A DNA stretch of 26,944 nucleotides. It comes from DATARH01 sp050246595. GTDB taxonomy: Bacteria > Pseudomonadota > Alphaproteobacteria > ATCC43930 > CGMCC-115725. A program made the translations under genes and the position numbers. A model generated the notes under the pieces. It ran no database searches. It worked only from the letters and a program-made list of their open reading frames with translations, and was not told the DNA's origin. Location: assembly GCA_050246595.1 (NCBI GenBank), contig JBFWVT010000069.1, positions 1-26,944 on the forward strand. Reading direction: 5' to 3'. Shown here one piece after another: positions 8,635-17,370 of the stretch; position 1 is the first letter of the stretch; every line of letters starts with the position of its first letter.

Positions 8635-8852
8635 GGGCGCTATTCTCCGCAGGTTAAATGTGTCATCCGGACGGAACGCATACCATGTCGGGCGGTTCCT
8701 GGAAAGCCCGCGCGGGCTGATCGAGGCCGGTGCGGCCGACGCCGAAACCGGAGAAGCCGCGCTCGGCGCCTGCGAGTTCTTCTTGAGGAATCCGAAACCG
8801 TGCCGGCCGTTGCCGTCGCCTCGCCCGCCCATATCGGCACCGGGAGAACGTC

Positions 8853-10334
8853 TTGACGACCCTCACGACCCTTACCGACGAGGCGCGGATCGTTTTCGAC
8901 AACGTGCTCGATGCCGCGATCGGAGGCGGCACGCCAAGCGTGCGGCTCGGCGTTACCGGCCTTTCCCGCGCCGGCAAGACCGTTTTCATCACCGCCCTCG
9001 TCCACAACCTCGTGCATGGCGGCCGTTTGCCGCTCTTCGAGGCCCGCGCCAGCGGGCGGATCGCCCAGGCCCGGCTCATGCCGCAGCCCGACGACGATGT
9101 GCCGCGGTTCGATTACGAGGCCCATGTGGCGGACCTCGTCGACAAGCGCATCTGGCCGAATTCGACACGGCGCATCAGCGAGCTCCGGATCACGATCGAC
9201 TATGAATCGGCGCGGATGCTGAAACGCACCTTGGGGCGCGGGCGGCTCAATCTCGATATCGTCGATTACCCCGGCGAATGGCTGCTCGACCTGGCTTTGC
9301 TGCGCAAATCCTACGCCGGATGGTCGGCCGAGGTGCTCGCCGCGTCGCGCCAGCCGCACCGGGCCGGTCTCGCCGAAGCCTGGCATGCCGAGCTTGCCGG
9401 CGCCGATCCGACCGGTCCGGAGAACGAGGAGACGGCGCGCCGGCTGGCCGATGCCTTCACCGCCTATCTGCAACAGGCGCGGACACAGGAACACGCGCTC
9501 TCCACGCTGACACCAGGCCGGTTTCTGATGCCCGGCGATCTCGAAGGATCGCCCGCCCTGACCTTCTCGCCGCTCGACATCGCCGCGGATCATGCGAACG
9601 CACGGCACACGCTCGGCGCAATGATGGAGCGGCGCTACGAGGCCTACAAAACGCACATCGTAAAACCCTTCTTCCGCGACCATTTCGCCCGGCTCGACCG
9701 GCAGATCGTGCTCGTCGACGTGCTCACGGCGCTGAATGCCGGCGCGACCGCTCTGCGCGATCTTGAACAGTCCCTGACCGATGTGCTCGCCGCTTTCCGG
9801 CCCGGCCGGGCAAGCTGGCTCAAATCCATTCTGACGCGAAAGATCGACCGGGTTCTGTTCGCCGCGACAAAGGCCGACCACGTCCATCACGGCGACCATG
9901 ACCGGCTCGCGCGCCTGCTCGGATGGCTCGTGCGTCATGCCGTCGAGCGCGCCGGCTTTGTCGGCGCCGAGGTGTTGATCCTGCCGCTTGCCGCCGTGCG
10001 GGCGACCCGCGAGGTATCGATCAAGCGCGGCGGCGAACGGCTTCCGGGGATTGCCGGCGTGCCGATGGCGGGCGAGCGGGTGGACGACTACATCTATGAC
10101 GGCGACACGGAGATCGCCTTGTTTCCCGGCGATCTGCCGGAGGAGCCGGAGACGGTCTTCGATACCCGCCGGCCGGATGACGGGCGACACCGCGCCGAGG
10201 AAGTGCCGGCGGTCCGCTTTCTGCGGTTCCGGCCGCCGCGGCTTGAGCGCACCCCCGACGGCGTGACGCTTTCGCTGCCGCATATCCGCCTGGACCAGGC
10301 GCTGCAATTCCTGATCGGAGACAAGCTCGCATGA
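8853..10334 (+). CDS. YcjX-like P-loop NTPase (DUF463)
   Basis: This 493-residue protein belongs to the YcjX family of predicted P-loop nucleotidases, associated with stress responses and of unsettled function. Walker A is GLSRAGKT (36-43), after RLGVTG. A Walker B-like strand is NLDIVDYPGEWLLD, and FAATKADHVHH supplies a TKAD-type guanine-specificity-like motif. Family hallmarks such as the long helical middle and the C-terminal LSLPHIRLDQALQFLIGDKL are present. The start is TTG at 8853, following GGGAG at 8842-8846. The stop overlaps the next gene's start by four bases (ATGA), showing translational coupling to the YcjF-like partner, the usual arrangement for this pair. Confidence 0.92.
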   Translation: MTTLTTLTDEARIVFDNVLDAAIGGGTPSVRLGVTGLSRAGKTVFITALVHNLVHGGRLPLFEARASGRIAQARLMPQPDDDVPRFDYEAHVADLVDKRIWPNSTRRISELRITIDYESARMLKRTLGRGRLNLDIVDYPGEWLLDLALLRKSYAGWSAEVLAASRQPHRAGLAEAWHAELAGADPTGPENEETARRLADAFTAYLQQARTQEHALSTLTPGRFLMPGDLEGSPALTFSPLDIAADHANARHTLGAMMERRYEAYKTHIVKPFFRDHFARLDRQIVLVDVLTALNAGATALRDLEQSLTDVLAAFRPGRASWLKSILTRKIDRVLFAATKADHVHHGDHDRLARLLGWLVRHAVERAGFVGAEVLILPLAAVRATREVSIKRGGERLPGIAGVPMAGERVDDYIYDGDTEIALFPGDLPEEPETVFDTRRPDDGRHRAEEVPAVRFLRFRPPRLERTPDGVTLSLPHIRLDQALQFLIGDKLA

Positions 10335-11386
10335 GCGCGCCACGCCCACTGGGAGATCAACCTGGCGGACGTCAGCCGGGGGGACGTCGGCCCGGTGCAT
10401 TCCGCCTCGATGATCCGGCGGTCGAGGCTGCCGAGGAACCGGCATTCGAGTTGTCGGAGCCTGAAGCCGATGCCGTCCGTGCCGTTGATATGATCGTGCA
10501 CCCGCGGCGGTGGGGCATCCGCTGGGCCGCCGTAGCGCTTTCGACCGGCGGAGCGTTGGTTGCGCTCTGGCTCGCTTTGACTCTCGATTCGCTCGTTCGC
10601 GCGCTGTTTGCCCGAGTCGACTGGCTCGGCTGGTTCGGCGTCGCGCTTGTCTGCGCGTTTCTGATCGCCATCGCTGTCATCATCGGACGGGAAGTGGTCG
10701 GGCTGCTCCGGCTGAAGCAACTGGCGCGGCTCAGGCTTCAGAGCGACGCAGCGGCATTGAACAACGACCGCGATGCAGCGGTCGCGGCGCTGCGTTCCCT
10801 GGTCGCGCTTTACGGCGACAGACCGGACACGGCGAGAGGGCGCCGGCTGGTCGCCGCAAATCTTGGCGAGGTCATCGACGGGCGCGATCTCCTCGTCCTG
10901 GCCGAGCGCGACCTGATCGCGCCGCTCGACCAGCGCGCCAAACGGCTTGTCTCGGCAGCCGCGCGGCGGGTCGCGGTGGTCACGGCGGTTAGCCCGCGCG
11001 CCGTCTTCGACCTGATTTTTGTCCTGTGGGAAAGTCTGCGCCTGATCCGCGGCGTGGCGGACCTCTATGGCGGCCGGCCCGGCGCGTTTGGACTTCTCCG
11101 ACTGATAAAGGCCGTGCTGAGCCACCTCGCGGTGACCGGTTCGATCGCCGTCGGCGACGCGCTCTTGCAGCAGCTTGTCGGTCACGGCGTTGCCGCGCGG
11201 CTGTCGGCAAAGCTCGGCGAGGGGGTGGTGAACGGGCTCATGACGGCGCGCGTCGGTCTTTCCGCCATGGACATCTGCCGCCCGCTCCCCTTTCTCGCGG
11301 CGGAGCGTCCGCAACTCGGGGATCTTGCGGGCGATCTCGCCACGCTGCGCGACACCGCGGACGGCAACCCGGTCGCAAGACGTTGA
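10331..11386 (+). CDS. YcjF-like membrane protein (TIGR01620/DUF697)
   Basis: This 351-residue inner-membrane protein is the usual partner of YcjX. After a Pro/Gly-rich, low-complexity N-terminus (1-30), two transmembrane helices lie at ~64-84 and ~98-118. A cytoplasmic helical part follows, then the C-terminal DUF697-type domain (AVSPRAVFDLIFVLWESLRLIRGVADLYGG onwards, interrupted here only by description). The ATG overlaps the YcjX stop in ATGA, so translation is coupled. Function is not established; co-occurrence suggests the ATPase is recruited to this membrane partner. The C-terminal residues match the family closely and the length is normal. Confidence 0.9.
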   Translation: MSAPRPLGDQPGGRQPGGRRPGAFRLDDPAVEAAEEPAFELSEPEADAVRAVDMIVHPRRWGIRWAAVALSTGGALVALWLALTLDSLVRALFARVDWLGWFGVALVCAFLIAIAVIIGREVVGLLRLKQLARLRLQSDAAALNNDRDAAVAALRSLVALYGDRPDTARGRRLVAANLGEVIDGRDLLVLAERDLIAPLDQRAKRLVSAAARRVAVVTAVSPRAVFDLIFVLWESLRLIRGVADLYGGRPGAFGLLRLIKAVLSHLAVTGSIAVGDALLQQLVGHGVAARLSAKLGEGVVNGLMTARVGLSAMDICRPLPFLAAERPQLGDLAGDLATLRDTADGNPVARR

Positions 11387-11491
11387 TGCTGTCGTTCACA
11401 AATGTCGGATGAACGCGTGGAAAACGCAGGCACCCGAAGGCGCCGATGTCGCCCGGCAGGTCGGCGGCGGGAATGCACCGAAAGCAGACCG

Positions 11492-12568
11492 TCAGCCGAC
11501 GATCGCGCTCTTCCCGGCAATCGCGCCGCCGCGCAGGGCGCCGGCGCGCGTATCGCCCCATTGCACGGCATGAATTTCGGGCAGCGGACGGGTGAACGGC
11601 GCGGACAGCCAGATGCGCAACAGCACGCGATGGGCGCCGGCGGCGGCATCATCGGTGAAGCCGGTGCGGCCATGATAGGTGACGTGCTGGTTCATGAACT
11701 GGATGTCGCCGACCTCGAACGGCATCTGCAGGCAGACCTCCTCGCCGATCTCATGGATCAGGTCCATCGCCTCGGTCTGCGCCGCCGTCAGGCGGGGCAC
11801 GGTCGGTACTTCCTGCGCTTGGCTGATATACGTGCGCGAATACTGGCTCGTAAAGCTGCCATCCGGACCCCGTGCGAAGACCGGCATCGGAAACGTGCGG
11901 TCGGCGCGCTCGGCGTCGCCCTCTTCGTCGTAGGGCCGCATACGCCAGTACGGTTCGTAAAGCACGCGCAGCAGATCGGGACGGCGACGCGCGATCTCGT
12001 TATGGAGCGTAACGCTGGAGACGATTTTTGACAGCCCGCCGGCGATACCGTTGCCGGCGCAAAGCAGGCAGATGATGTCGGTCTTATCGGTGTGAAAACG
12101 CAGCGCGCCGGTCGAACGGGCAATTGTGCGCGCCGATTTGAGCGGACCCGGCCCGTCATAGGTCAGGGCGGCGCCGGTGCCGGTCTCGTCTCTGACCTCG
12201 CCGAGGATCTCCCCGGCAGCGGTCTGGTACATCGGGATGCCGAGATTTACGCAAAACCCCCAGAACAGCCGCCGCAACCGGTCGCGCGTCAGCCGATCCA
12301 CCGGCACGCCGGAAAGCCGCGCCATGCCGGGGCCGTTTTCGAGCCGGTCGGCGAGCCAGGACAAGAGCGGCCGCAACTCCTCGAGAGGGAATTCCGTCGG
12401 GCCGAAGCCGGTTGGGGCGATGCCGCGCGCCTCGGCGGCAGCGGCGACGCGTTCGAGAATAGCAGTTTCATCGTTCGTCAGGGTCCGCCGCCACGACGGG
12501 TCGCGAAGAAGCTCTGCTCCGCGCCACGCGGCGGGGCCTTCGATCGGTTGCAACCACGCGTCCAGCAT
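11492..12568 (-). CDS. TauD/TfdA-like Fe(II)/2-oxoglutarate dioxygenase
   Basis: This 358-residue cytoplasmic oxygenase is predicted to hydroxylate a small acid using Fe(II), O2 and 2-oxoglutarate. The facial triad is visible as His159-x-Asp161 in RFHTDKTD and the distal His299 in VTYHGRTGF. Arg314 or Arg318 in AHRVLLRIWLSAP is the likely 2-oxoglutarate anchor. ATG at 12568 is preceded by GGGAGAAGG on the minus strand and starts the conserved region. The frame is open for 172 codons upstream, but that part overlaps the neighbouring thioesterase gene in another frame. The thioesterase ends 199 bp upstream on the same strand, so the two may be separately transcribed. The substrate is unknown. 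Confidence 0.87.
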   Translation of the reverse strand: MLDAWLQPIEGPAAWRGAELLRDPSWRRTLTNDETAILERVAAAAEARGIAPTGFGPTEFPLEELRPLLSWLADRLENGPGMARLSGVPVDRLTRDRLRRLFWGFCVNLGIPMYQTAAGEILGEVRDETGTGAALTYDGPGPLKSARTIARSTGALRFHTDKTDIICLLCAGNGIAGGLSKIVSSVTLHNEIARRRPDLLRVLYEPYWRMRPYDEEGDAERADRTFPMPVFARGPDGSFTSQYSRTYISQAQEVPTVPRLTAAQTEAMDLIHEIGEEVCLQMPFEVGDIQFMNQHVTYHGRTGFTDDAAAGAHRVLLRIWLSAPFTRPLPEIHAVQWGDTRAGALRGGAIAGKSAIVG

Positions 12569-12767
12569 GTGCCTTCTCCCGGGTGGCCGGCGCATCGGCC
12601 GTTGCAGCATGTAGGATATAGTGGCGCGATGATAGGCGGGCGCGGCGCTGCACGCTATCGCAGACGCCTTCTCGGCGCGCCGCAGTGCGGTTGGCAGGAT
12701 GGCCACTCCGGACCGATCCCGTGCGACATTCGCAAACGCGATCTCGGACCGCTGCTCTCCGGTTCGA

Positions 12768-13175
12768 TTATGCGGGCGGGTGCTGCTGTTCCTTCGGGAT
12801 GACGAGCTGGGTCTGAGTGACCATTGCGGCGCGCTTGCCGTCCGGGCCGTAGATCGAGGTCTGCACGACGATCGTGCGCCGCCCGACATGCAACGGCACC
12901 GCCTCGGCCCGGAGGCGGCCGGGTTGCGAGGCGCGGAAGAAATTGGTCTTCGATTCGATCGTCGTCGTGGTCGTGCCGGGCGGCAGGTTGAGGTGAGCCG
13001 CTTGGCCGCCCAGCTCGTCGGCGAAGGCCATGTAGGCGCCGCCATGCACGATGCCGCGGGCATTGACGTGCCGCTCGTCGGCATCCAGCTCGCCGATCAC
13101 CTTTTCCTTGTCACCGGCAACGATCCTTATCCCGAAATGCAGCGCCATGCCGGCGCGCGGCCAAGCCTCAGCCAT
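12768..13175 (-). CDS. PaaI family hotdog-fold thioesterase
   Basis: This 135-residue single hotdog domain protein is predicted to hydrolyse an acyl-CoA thioester. The family signature HVNARGIVHGGAYMAFADE spans residues ~36-54, with the helix Asp/Glu at 53-54 as likely catalytic residues, followed by strand motifs TIESKTNFFRAS and GRRTIVVQTSIY. ATG at 13175 has a modest AGCAGG ribosome binding site. It starts 11 bp after the SGNH hydrolase gene on the same strand, so the two are probably one operon. The physiological acyl-CoA is unknown; adjacency to an O-acylation set is suggestive only. Confidence 0.87.
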   Translation of the reverse strand: MAEAWPRAGMALHFGIRIVAGDKEKVIGELDADERHVNARGIVHGGAYMAFADELGGQAAHLNLPPGTTTTTIESKTNFFRASQPGRLRAEAVPLHVGRRTIVVQTSIYGPDGKRAAMVTQTQLVIPKEQQHPPA

Positions 13176-13186
13176 GTCCTGCTGCC

Positions 13187-13999
13187 CTACCGCTCGACTG
13201 TTGCTGTTGCCGCGACGGAAGCGCCGGCGCTCGGTGTCGCCCTGGGCGGCATCTCCGCTTTGGTGGGCGGAGTCGCGAGCCGATCGACGATCTTCTCGGC
13301 AATCAACTCGTACCCGGCGGCGGTGAAATGGATGCCATCCGTACCGCGCAGACGCTGCGTCACGCCGCTGCGGTCCTTGCCATAGGCGGTGTAGTTCCCG
13401 TCCTCGTCGGCGATGATTGTCCACAACGGCATGAACTGGAAGCCGTAGCGGGTGATCGCCGCTTCATAGACTTTGTTGATGTAGCTCATGTCCTCGCTGT
13501 AGCGCTCGCTGCGCGCGATCGGGTTGCCGAGCCACAGGACGCGCAGCCGGGCGGCGGCAAGGCGGTCGAGAATCCGCTCGATTCGCGCGGTATACGCGGC
13601 GCGCCATGCCTCGCTGCGGAAGCGCAGCGTGTTGCGGCCCTCGCGCATGTCGAGACGGTCGTTGGCCCCGAACATCACCACCGCGATATCGGCCTGCTCG
13701 CGCCCGGCGAATTGCGCCACCGGCCCCAGCCACTCGTTCTCGTCGTGGGTCAGCGAGGCGCCGGCATGCGTGCGGTTCAGCACGCGAAACCGCGGGTCTT
13801 CGGCCAGAATCCGCTGCAAACCGCGCGCCAGACCGGCCGCCTGGCTGTCGCCGAAGACGACGATCGTCGGCTGGCTCCGTCCGCCCTGCGCCTGGGTCTG
13901 CGCGTGCGCCGGAGGGCAAGAAAACCCGAAGAGCACGACAAGCAACCCGGCGCACACAGCCCGGCGCGCGCTGTCAAAAACCCCGATCCACCGCTGCAC
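13187..13999 (-). CDS. Secreted DUF459-type SGNH/GDSL hydrolase
   Basis: An exported SGNH-fold esterase or O-acyltransferase. With GTG at 13999 it has 270 residues and begins with a signal peptide (RRAVCAGLLVVLFGF, cleavage likely after AHA at ~33). Catalytic blocks are visible: Ser52 in VVFGDSQAAG, Asn113 in FGANDRLDM, and the Asp221/His224 pair in GTDGIHFTAAGY. The DUF459 group often accompanies MBOAT acyltransferases. The frame remains open to ATG at 14116, but the extra 39 residues would bury the signal peptide, so the GTG, preceded by a G-rich Shine-Dalgarno-like run, is preferred. An AlgI-like gene diverges from it 240 bp away. This is consistent with AlgI/AlgX-like division of labour: membrane acyl transfer, then periplasmic modification of a polymer. 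Confidence 0.82.
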   Translation of the reverse strand: MQRWIGVFDSARRAVCAGLLVVLFGFSCPPAHAQTQAQGGRSQPTIVVFGDSQAAGLARGLQRILAEDPRFRVLNRTHAGASLTHDENEWLGPVAQFAGREQADIAVVMFGANDRLDMREGRNTLRFRSEAWRAAYTARIERILDRLAAARLRVLWLGNPIARSERYSEDMSYINKVYEAAITRYGFQFMPLWTIIADEDGNYTAYGKDRSGVTQRLRGTDGIHFTAAGYELIAEKIVDRLATPPTKAEMPPRATPSAGASVAATATVER

Positions 14000-14239
14000 G
14001 GCGTCAGTCCCCCGCGGCGACAACCCCCGATCCAAACCGGATATTCGCTTTTCGCCCGGATATACGCAACCGGGTCGGCCATGCCGTCTCCTCTGCCCTT
14101 CCTCCTTGCCGCGCAACTCTTGATCGCTTGCCGCAAGAGCCGCCGACCGCTACAAGCGGATCGGGGGAGCGGGGGTCAGAGGGGCATGAGCGCGCGATCG
14201 AGGGACCGGACCGGGAAGAGTGCGCGCGGCTGAGCCCCG

Positions 14240-15652
14240 ATGCTGTTTCCGACTTCCGGTTTTCTGCTGTTCTTTTTGGCCGTGGCCGCCGCGATGGTGG
14301 CGCTCGACAACAGGTTCACGGCGAAAAAGGCCGTGCTCGTCGCCGCGAGCTATTTTTTTTATGCCCAGTGGGATTGGCGGTTCTGCTTTCTGCTCGGGTT
14401 CAGCTCGGCGGTCAGCTATCTCGCCGGGTTGCTGATCGACCGGGCAGGCGAGGACCGCACCAAGCGGATCATCCTCGGCGCCGCGGTCGCGGTGCATCTG
14501 TCATTGCTCGGCGTCTTCAAGTATTTCGATTTTTTTGTGCTGAGCGCCAACGAGCTGGCGCGCTCGCTCGGCCTCGCGCACGAATTGCCGTTTCTGGAAA
14601 TCCTGCTGCCGGTCGGGATCAGCTTTTTCACGTTTCACGGCATTTCCTACGTCACCGACGTGTATCGCGGCGATGTCGCGGTGTGCCGCGACCCGCTCGA
14701 CATGGCGCTGTACATGTCGTTCTTTCCGCAGCTTGTCGCCGGCCCGATCGTGCGCGCCGCCTATTTTCTGCCGCAGCTCGCGCGCCCTTCGACCGAGCCG
14801 ATCCCGATCGGACCGGCGCTGCTGCTGATCCTGGTCGGGCTGTTCAAAAAGGTCGTCATCGCGAATTATCTGGCGACCGGGCTGGTCGATCCGGTCTTCG
14901 CCTCGCCGGGCAGTTACGGCGGGCCGGACCTGCTGCTCGGCGCCTATGCCTATGCGGTGCAGATATATTGCGATTTCAGCGCGTATAGCGATATCTCGAT
15001 CGCGCTGGCGGCATTGCTCGGCTTCCGCTTTCCGCCGAATTTCAACCAGCCCTACCGGGCCGAGCGGCTGCGCGAGTTCTGGCAGCGTTGGCACATCTCA
15101 TTGTCGAGCTGGCTGCGCGACTATCTCTACATACCGCTCGGCGGCAACCGGCACGGCAAGCTCGGCACGTATCGCAACCTAATGCTGACGATGCTGCTCG
15201 GCGGCATCTGGCACGGCGCGGCGTGGAAGTTCGTGATGTGGGGGGCATTGCACGGCGGCGGGCTGGCGGTGGAGAGAATGCTCGAACCGTGGATCGGACA
15301 GAGGCCGGCGACCCCGCTCGGGCGGATCGTCTCGGTCATCGTCGTGTTCCATTTTGTCTGCCTGGCCTGGATCTTTTTCCGGGCCGAGGATTTCACGATG
15401 GCCTGGCTCTATATCGCCGGGTTCGCGACGGGCTGGGACGAAGGGTTGACGCAGGCCGGGCCGCTAATGGTTGGGCTGATCGCGCTCGGTCTGGCAGGGC
15501 AGTTCCTGCCCGAGCGGCTGTTCGAGCGCACCGCCGAGATATTCGGCCGGATGCCGGTCTGGGGTCTCGGCGCGACTGCCGGGATTGTCGTCGCGGCGAT
15601 CAACGCGCTCGGCCCCGAGGGAGTTGCGCCGTTCATCTACTTTCAGTTCTGA
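14240..15652 (+). CDS. AlgI-like MBOAT family O-acyltransferase
   Basis: This 470-residue polytopic inner-membrane protein is predicted to move an acyl, usually acetyl, group across the membrane for polysaccharide O-acylation. MBOAT hallmarks include FFPQLVAGPIVRA (~161-173), YCDFSAYSDISIALA (~243-257), FWQRWHISLSSWLRDYLYIPLGG (around His285) and the catalytic His325 in LGGIWHGAAW. Length and motif order match the AlgI/DltB group. ATG at 14240 starts directly with a hydrophobic helix. The small gene that follows begins one base after the stop, indicating co-translation. A secreted SGNH hydrolase is divergent upstream. The polymer is unknown; alginate is not implied because no alginate genes are present. 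Confidence 0.93.
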   Translation: MLFPTSGFLLFFLAVAAAMVALDNRFTAKKAVLVAASYFFYAQWDWRFCFLLGFSSAVSYLAGLLIDRAGEDRTKRIILGAAVAVHLSLLGVFKYFDFFVLSANELARSLGLAHELPFLEILLPVGISFFTFHGISYVTDVYRGDVAVCRDPLDMALYMSFFPQLVAGPIVRAAYFLPQLARPSTEPIPIGPALLLILVGLFKKVVIANYLATGLVDPVFASPGSYGGPDLLLGAYAYAVQIYCDFSAYSDISIALAALLGFRFPPNFNQPYRAERLREFWQRWHISLSSWLRDYLYIPLGGNRHGKLGTYRNLMLTMLLGGIWHGAAWKFVMWGALHGGGLAVERMLEPWIGQRPATPLGRIVSVIVVFHFVCLAWIFFRAEDFTMAWLYIAGFATGWDEGLTQAGPLMVGLIALGLAGQFLPERLFERTAEIFGRMPVWGLGATAGIVVAAINALGPEGVAPFIYFQF

Positions 15653-15653
15653 A

Positions 15654-15992
15654 ATGGTCGCACTCGAAAAAGAACGTCCCCAGGCCATAGCGCCGATGCC
15701 GCCGTCCAGCGCCGACGCAATCCCGCTGCGGCTGCGCCGGGTCGGCGGAACACCGCGCCAGGTGCTGGCGATGACCGTGATCGGGACGCTGGTGCTTTCC
15801 GTGTTAGCCGCGCCCGATCTGTCGTCCTGGCTCAACCGCATGGGCGGCGGGCCGGTCCTGGAGCCTTTGCAAAACGCGGCGGCGGAATGGGAGACGGCGC
15901 TGGCGCGGCTCGATCTGACCGAACCGCACGAGGCGATCCGCGCGGCGATGCGGCGGGTGCTGGACTGGCGGTGGGGCGCAGCAGAGCCTTAA
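15654..15992 (+). CDS. Small single-pass membrane protein linked to the MBOAT gene
   Basis: This 112-residue protein has no family I can name. A basic Arg-rich stretch (LRLRRVGGTPRQ) precedes one hydrophobic segment (VLAMTVIGTLVLSVLAA, about residues 36-53). The remaining ~60 residues are amphipathic and helical, probably periplasmic, ending in AMRRVLDWRWG. The ATG follows the MBOAT stop after a single base, so the two are almost certainly co-translated; this start is preferred over the frame's earlier codon inside the MBOAT gene. The topology suits an adaptor between the membrane acyltransferase and the periplasmic SGNH enzyme, but that is inference. Its stop shares the bases TTAA with the convergent deacetylase stop. 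Confidence 0.72.
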   Translation: MVALEKERPQAIAPMPPSSADAIPLRLRRVGGTPRQVLAMTVIGTLVLSVLAAPDLSSWLNRMGGGPVLEPLQNAAAEWETALARLDLTEPHEAIRAAMRRVLDWRWGAAEP

Positions 15993-16882
15993 GCGGCCGG
16001 GTGCATCGCGATCCAGTGGCGGGCAATATCGGCGCGGCGGCAGACCCAGACCCGGTTATGGCGCAGGATGTGCTCGATAAATCGGATCAGCGCCGCGGCG
16101 CGCCCCGGATGTCCGGTCAGGCGCATATGCAGCCCGATCGACATCATGCGCGGCCGGTCGGCGCCCTCCTCGTACAACAGATCGAAACTGTCGCGCAGAT
16201 AGGCGAAAAAATCCTCGCCGGGTCCGAATGTGCCGCCGATGAATTTCACGTCGTTGGCGGTCAGCGTGTACGGGATCACCAGATGCGGCTTGTTCGCGAC
16301 CCGCACCCAATACGGCAATTCGTCGTTATAGGTGTCGCTGTCATAGAGAAACCCGCCATGCTCGGCGACCAGACGGCGCGTGTTCTCGGACGGCGCGTAG
16401 CGGCAATACCAGCCTTCGGTCGGTTTTCCGGTGGTCTGCCGGATCAGCGCGACGGCGCGCGCGATCTGGTCGCGCTCGGTCGCCTCGTCGAGTTCATAAT
16501 GCTTGATCCAGCGATAGCCGTGGCCGCAGATGTCCCAATCGGTCGCGGCGATCGCGGCGGCGGCGGGCGGGTTGGCCTCCAGGGCGCGGGCGCAGGCGAA
16601 CAAGGTCACCGGCAGCCGGTAGCGCGTAAAGATGCGATGCAGCCGCCACCAGCCGACGCGCGCGCCGTATTCGAACATGCTCTCGGCCGCGAGGTCGCGG
16701 CGATTGCCGGCATCGGTGCTGGCAAGCTCGATCAGCCCGGTTTCCGACACGCCGTCGCCGGCGGGATAGGACAATTCCGAGCCTTCCTCGAAATTGATGA
16801 CGAAATTGACAGCGATCCGAGCCTCTCCGGGCCAGCGCGCATGCGGCGGCTCGGCGCCGTAGCCGATGAAATCGCGGGTCAT
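15989..16882 (-). CDS. PuuE-like polysaccharide deacetylase family protein
   Basis: This 297-residue cytoplasmic NodB-fold enzyme is of the cofactor-independent allantoinase (PuuE) type. The opening TRDFIGYGAEPPHARWPG, the segment ESMFEYGARVGWWRLHRIF and CGHGYRWIKHYELDEATER match that family. The internal loop WYCRYAPSENTRRLV differs from the GRTSPNTR-like loop I recall in allantoinase PuuE, so this may be a sister subfamily with another amide or N-acyl substrate. ATG at 16882 follows GGAGGAAAC on the minus strand, a strong ribosome binding site that lies within the preceding DUF29 gene. The ATG overlaps that gene's stop (ATGA). It is the last gene of a five-gene operon headed by an MFS transporter. 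Confidence 0.85.
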   Translation of the reverse strand: MTRDFIGYGAEPPHARWPGEARIAVNFVINFEEGSELSYPAGDGVSETGLIELASTDAGNRRDLAAESMFEYGARVGWWRLHRIFTRYRLPVTLFACARALEANPPAAAAIAATDWDICGHGYRWIKHYELDEATERDQIARAVALIRQTTGKPTEGWYCRYAPSENTRRLVAEHGGFLYDSDTYNDELPYWVRVANKPHLVIPYTLTANDVKFIGGTFGPGEDFFAYLRDSFDLLYEEGADRPRMMSIGLHMRLTGHPGRAAALIRFIEHILRHNRVWVCRRADIARHWIAMHPAA

Positions 16883-17370
16883 GTTTCCTCCGGAACGGGT
16901 AGTTCGGGGTACCAGTCGTGCTCGAGAATCTGAGCGAGGGTATAAGGGCAATCGGCCGGCAGTGAGGCGGCGGCTTCCTGCTCTCCATAGTCTTCCAGAT
17001 CGCTCGCCACGCGCTTGCGAGCAGCCGCGTAGACCTTATCGAGAGAGGTTGAAAGATCCTGCCGCAGGGTGGGCGACAGTTTGTCCGCGAGCTCGGTGCG
17101 GGCATCGATGATCGAGCCTCTCCATCCGTACCGCGGGTCGCCGGCAGGAGAATAAGCCAGCTTCAAGAAGTGAACCAGAATGCGACGCACTTGGCTTCTC
17201 ACCGCGTCACGCGTGTTCCTGCCCAAATCCTCGATCTCCTCCGCGACGTGCTCGCGGTCGAAGCGGTTGTCGTCGCATGGCATCGAGCGCAGCACCTCGG
17301 CCTGATACTGCGTCCAGGCGTAGAAATCCTCGTCGTAGCCGGGGCCGTTGCGGCGCGTTCCGTCGGGCAT
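16879..17370 (-). CDS. DUF29 family protein, tandem copy 3 of 3
   Basis: This 163-residue protein of unknown function carries the DUF29 pattern: DEDFYAWTQYQAEVLRSM, then HVAEEIEDLGRNTRDAV, then HFLKLAYSP, and the closing CPYTLAQILEHDWYPE. Its first ~50 residues are nearly identical to the two upstream paralogues, while the middle has diverged. It is the most divergent of the three at its C-terminus. The ATG overlaps the upstream copy's stop by one base (TGATG) and its own stop overlaps the PuuE-like ATG by four, so all are translationally coupled. No catalytic motif, signal or membrane segment was seen. Confidence 0.9.
   Translation of the reverse strand: MPDGTRRNGPGYDEDFYAWTQYQAEVLRSMPCDDNRFDREHVAEEIEDLGRNTRDAVRSQVRRILVHFLKLAYSPAGDPRYGWRGSIIDARTELADKLSPTLRQDLSTSLDKVYAAARKRVASDLEDYGEQEAAASLPADCPYTLAQILEHDWYPELPVPEET

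Noticed and set aside
8635..8832. N-terminal extension of ribosomal protein S21
   Set aside because: S21 homology begins exactly at the GTG at 8634, which has a GGAG site; the extra residues are unlike any S21.
8640..10445. Minus-strand frame of 601 codons opposite the YcjX gene
   Set aside because: The plus strand carries Walker A and the full YcjX family pattern; the reverse frame is a shadow.
12569..13084. In-frame N-terminal extension of the dioxygenase by 172 codons
   Set aside because: The extension overlaps the PaaI thioesterase in another frame, has no homology, and the internal ATG at 12568 has a proper ribosome binding site.
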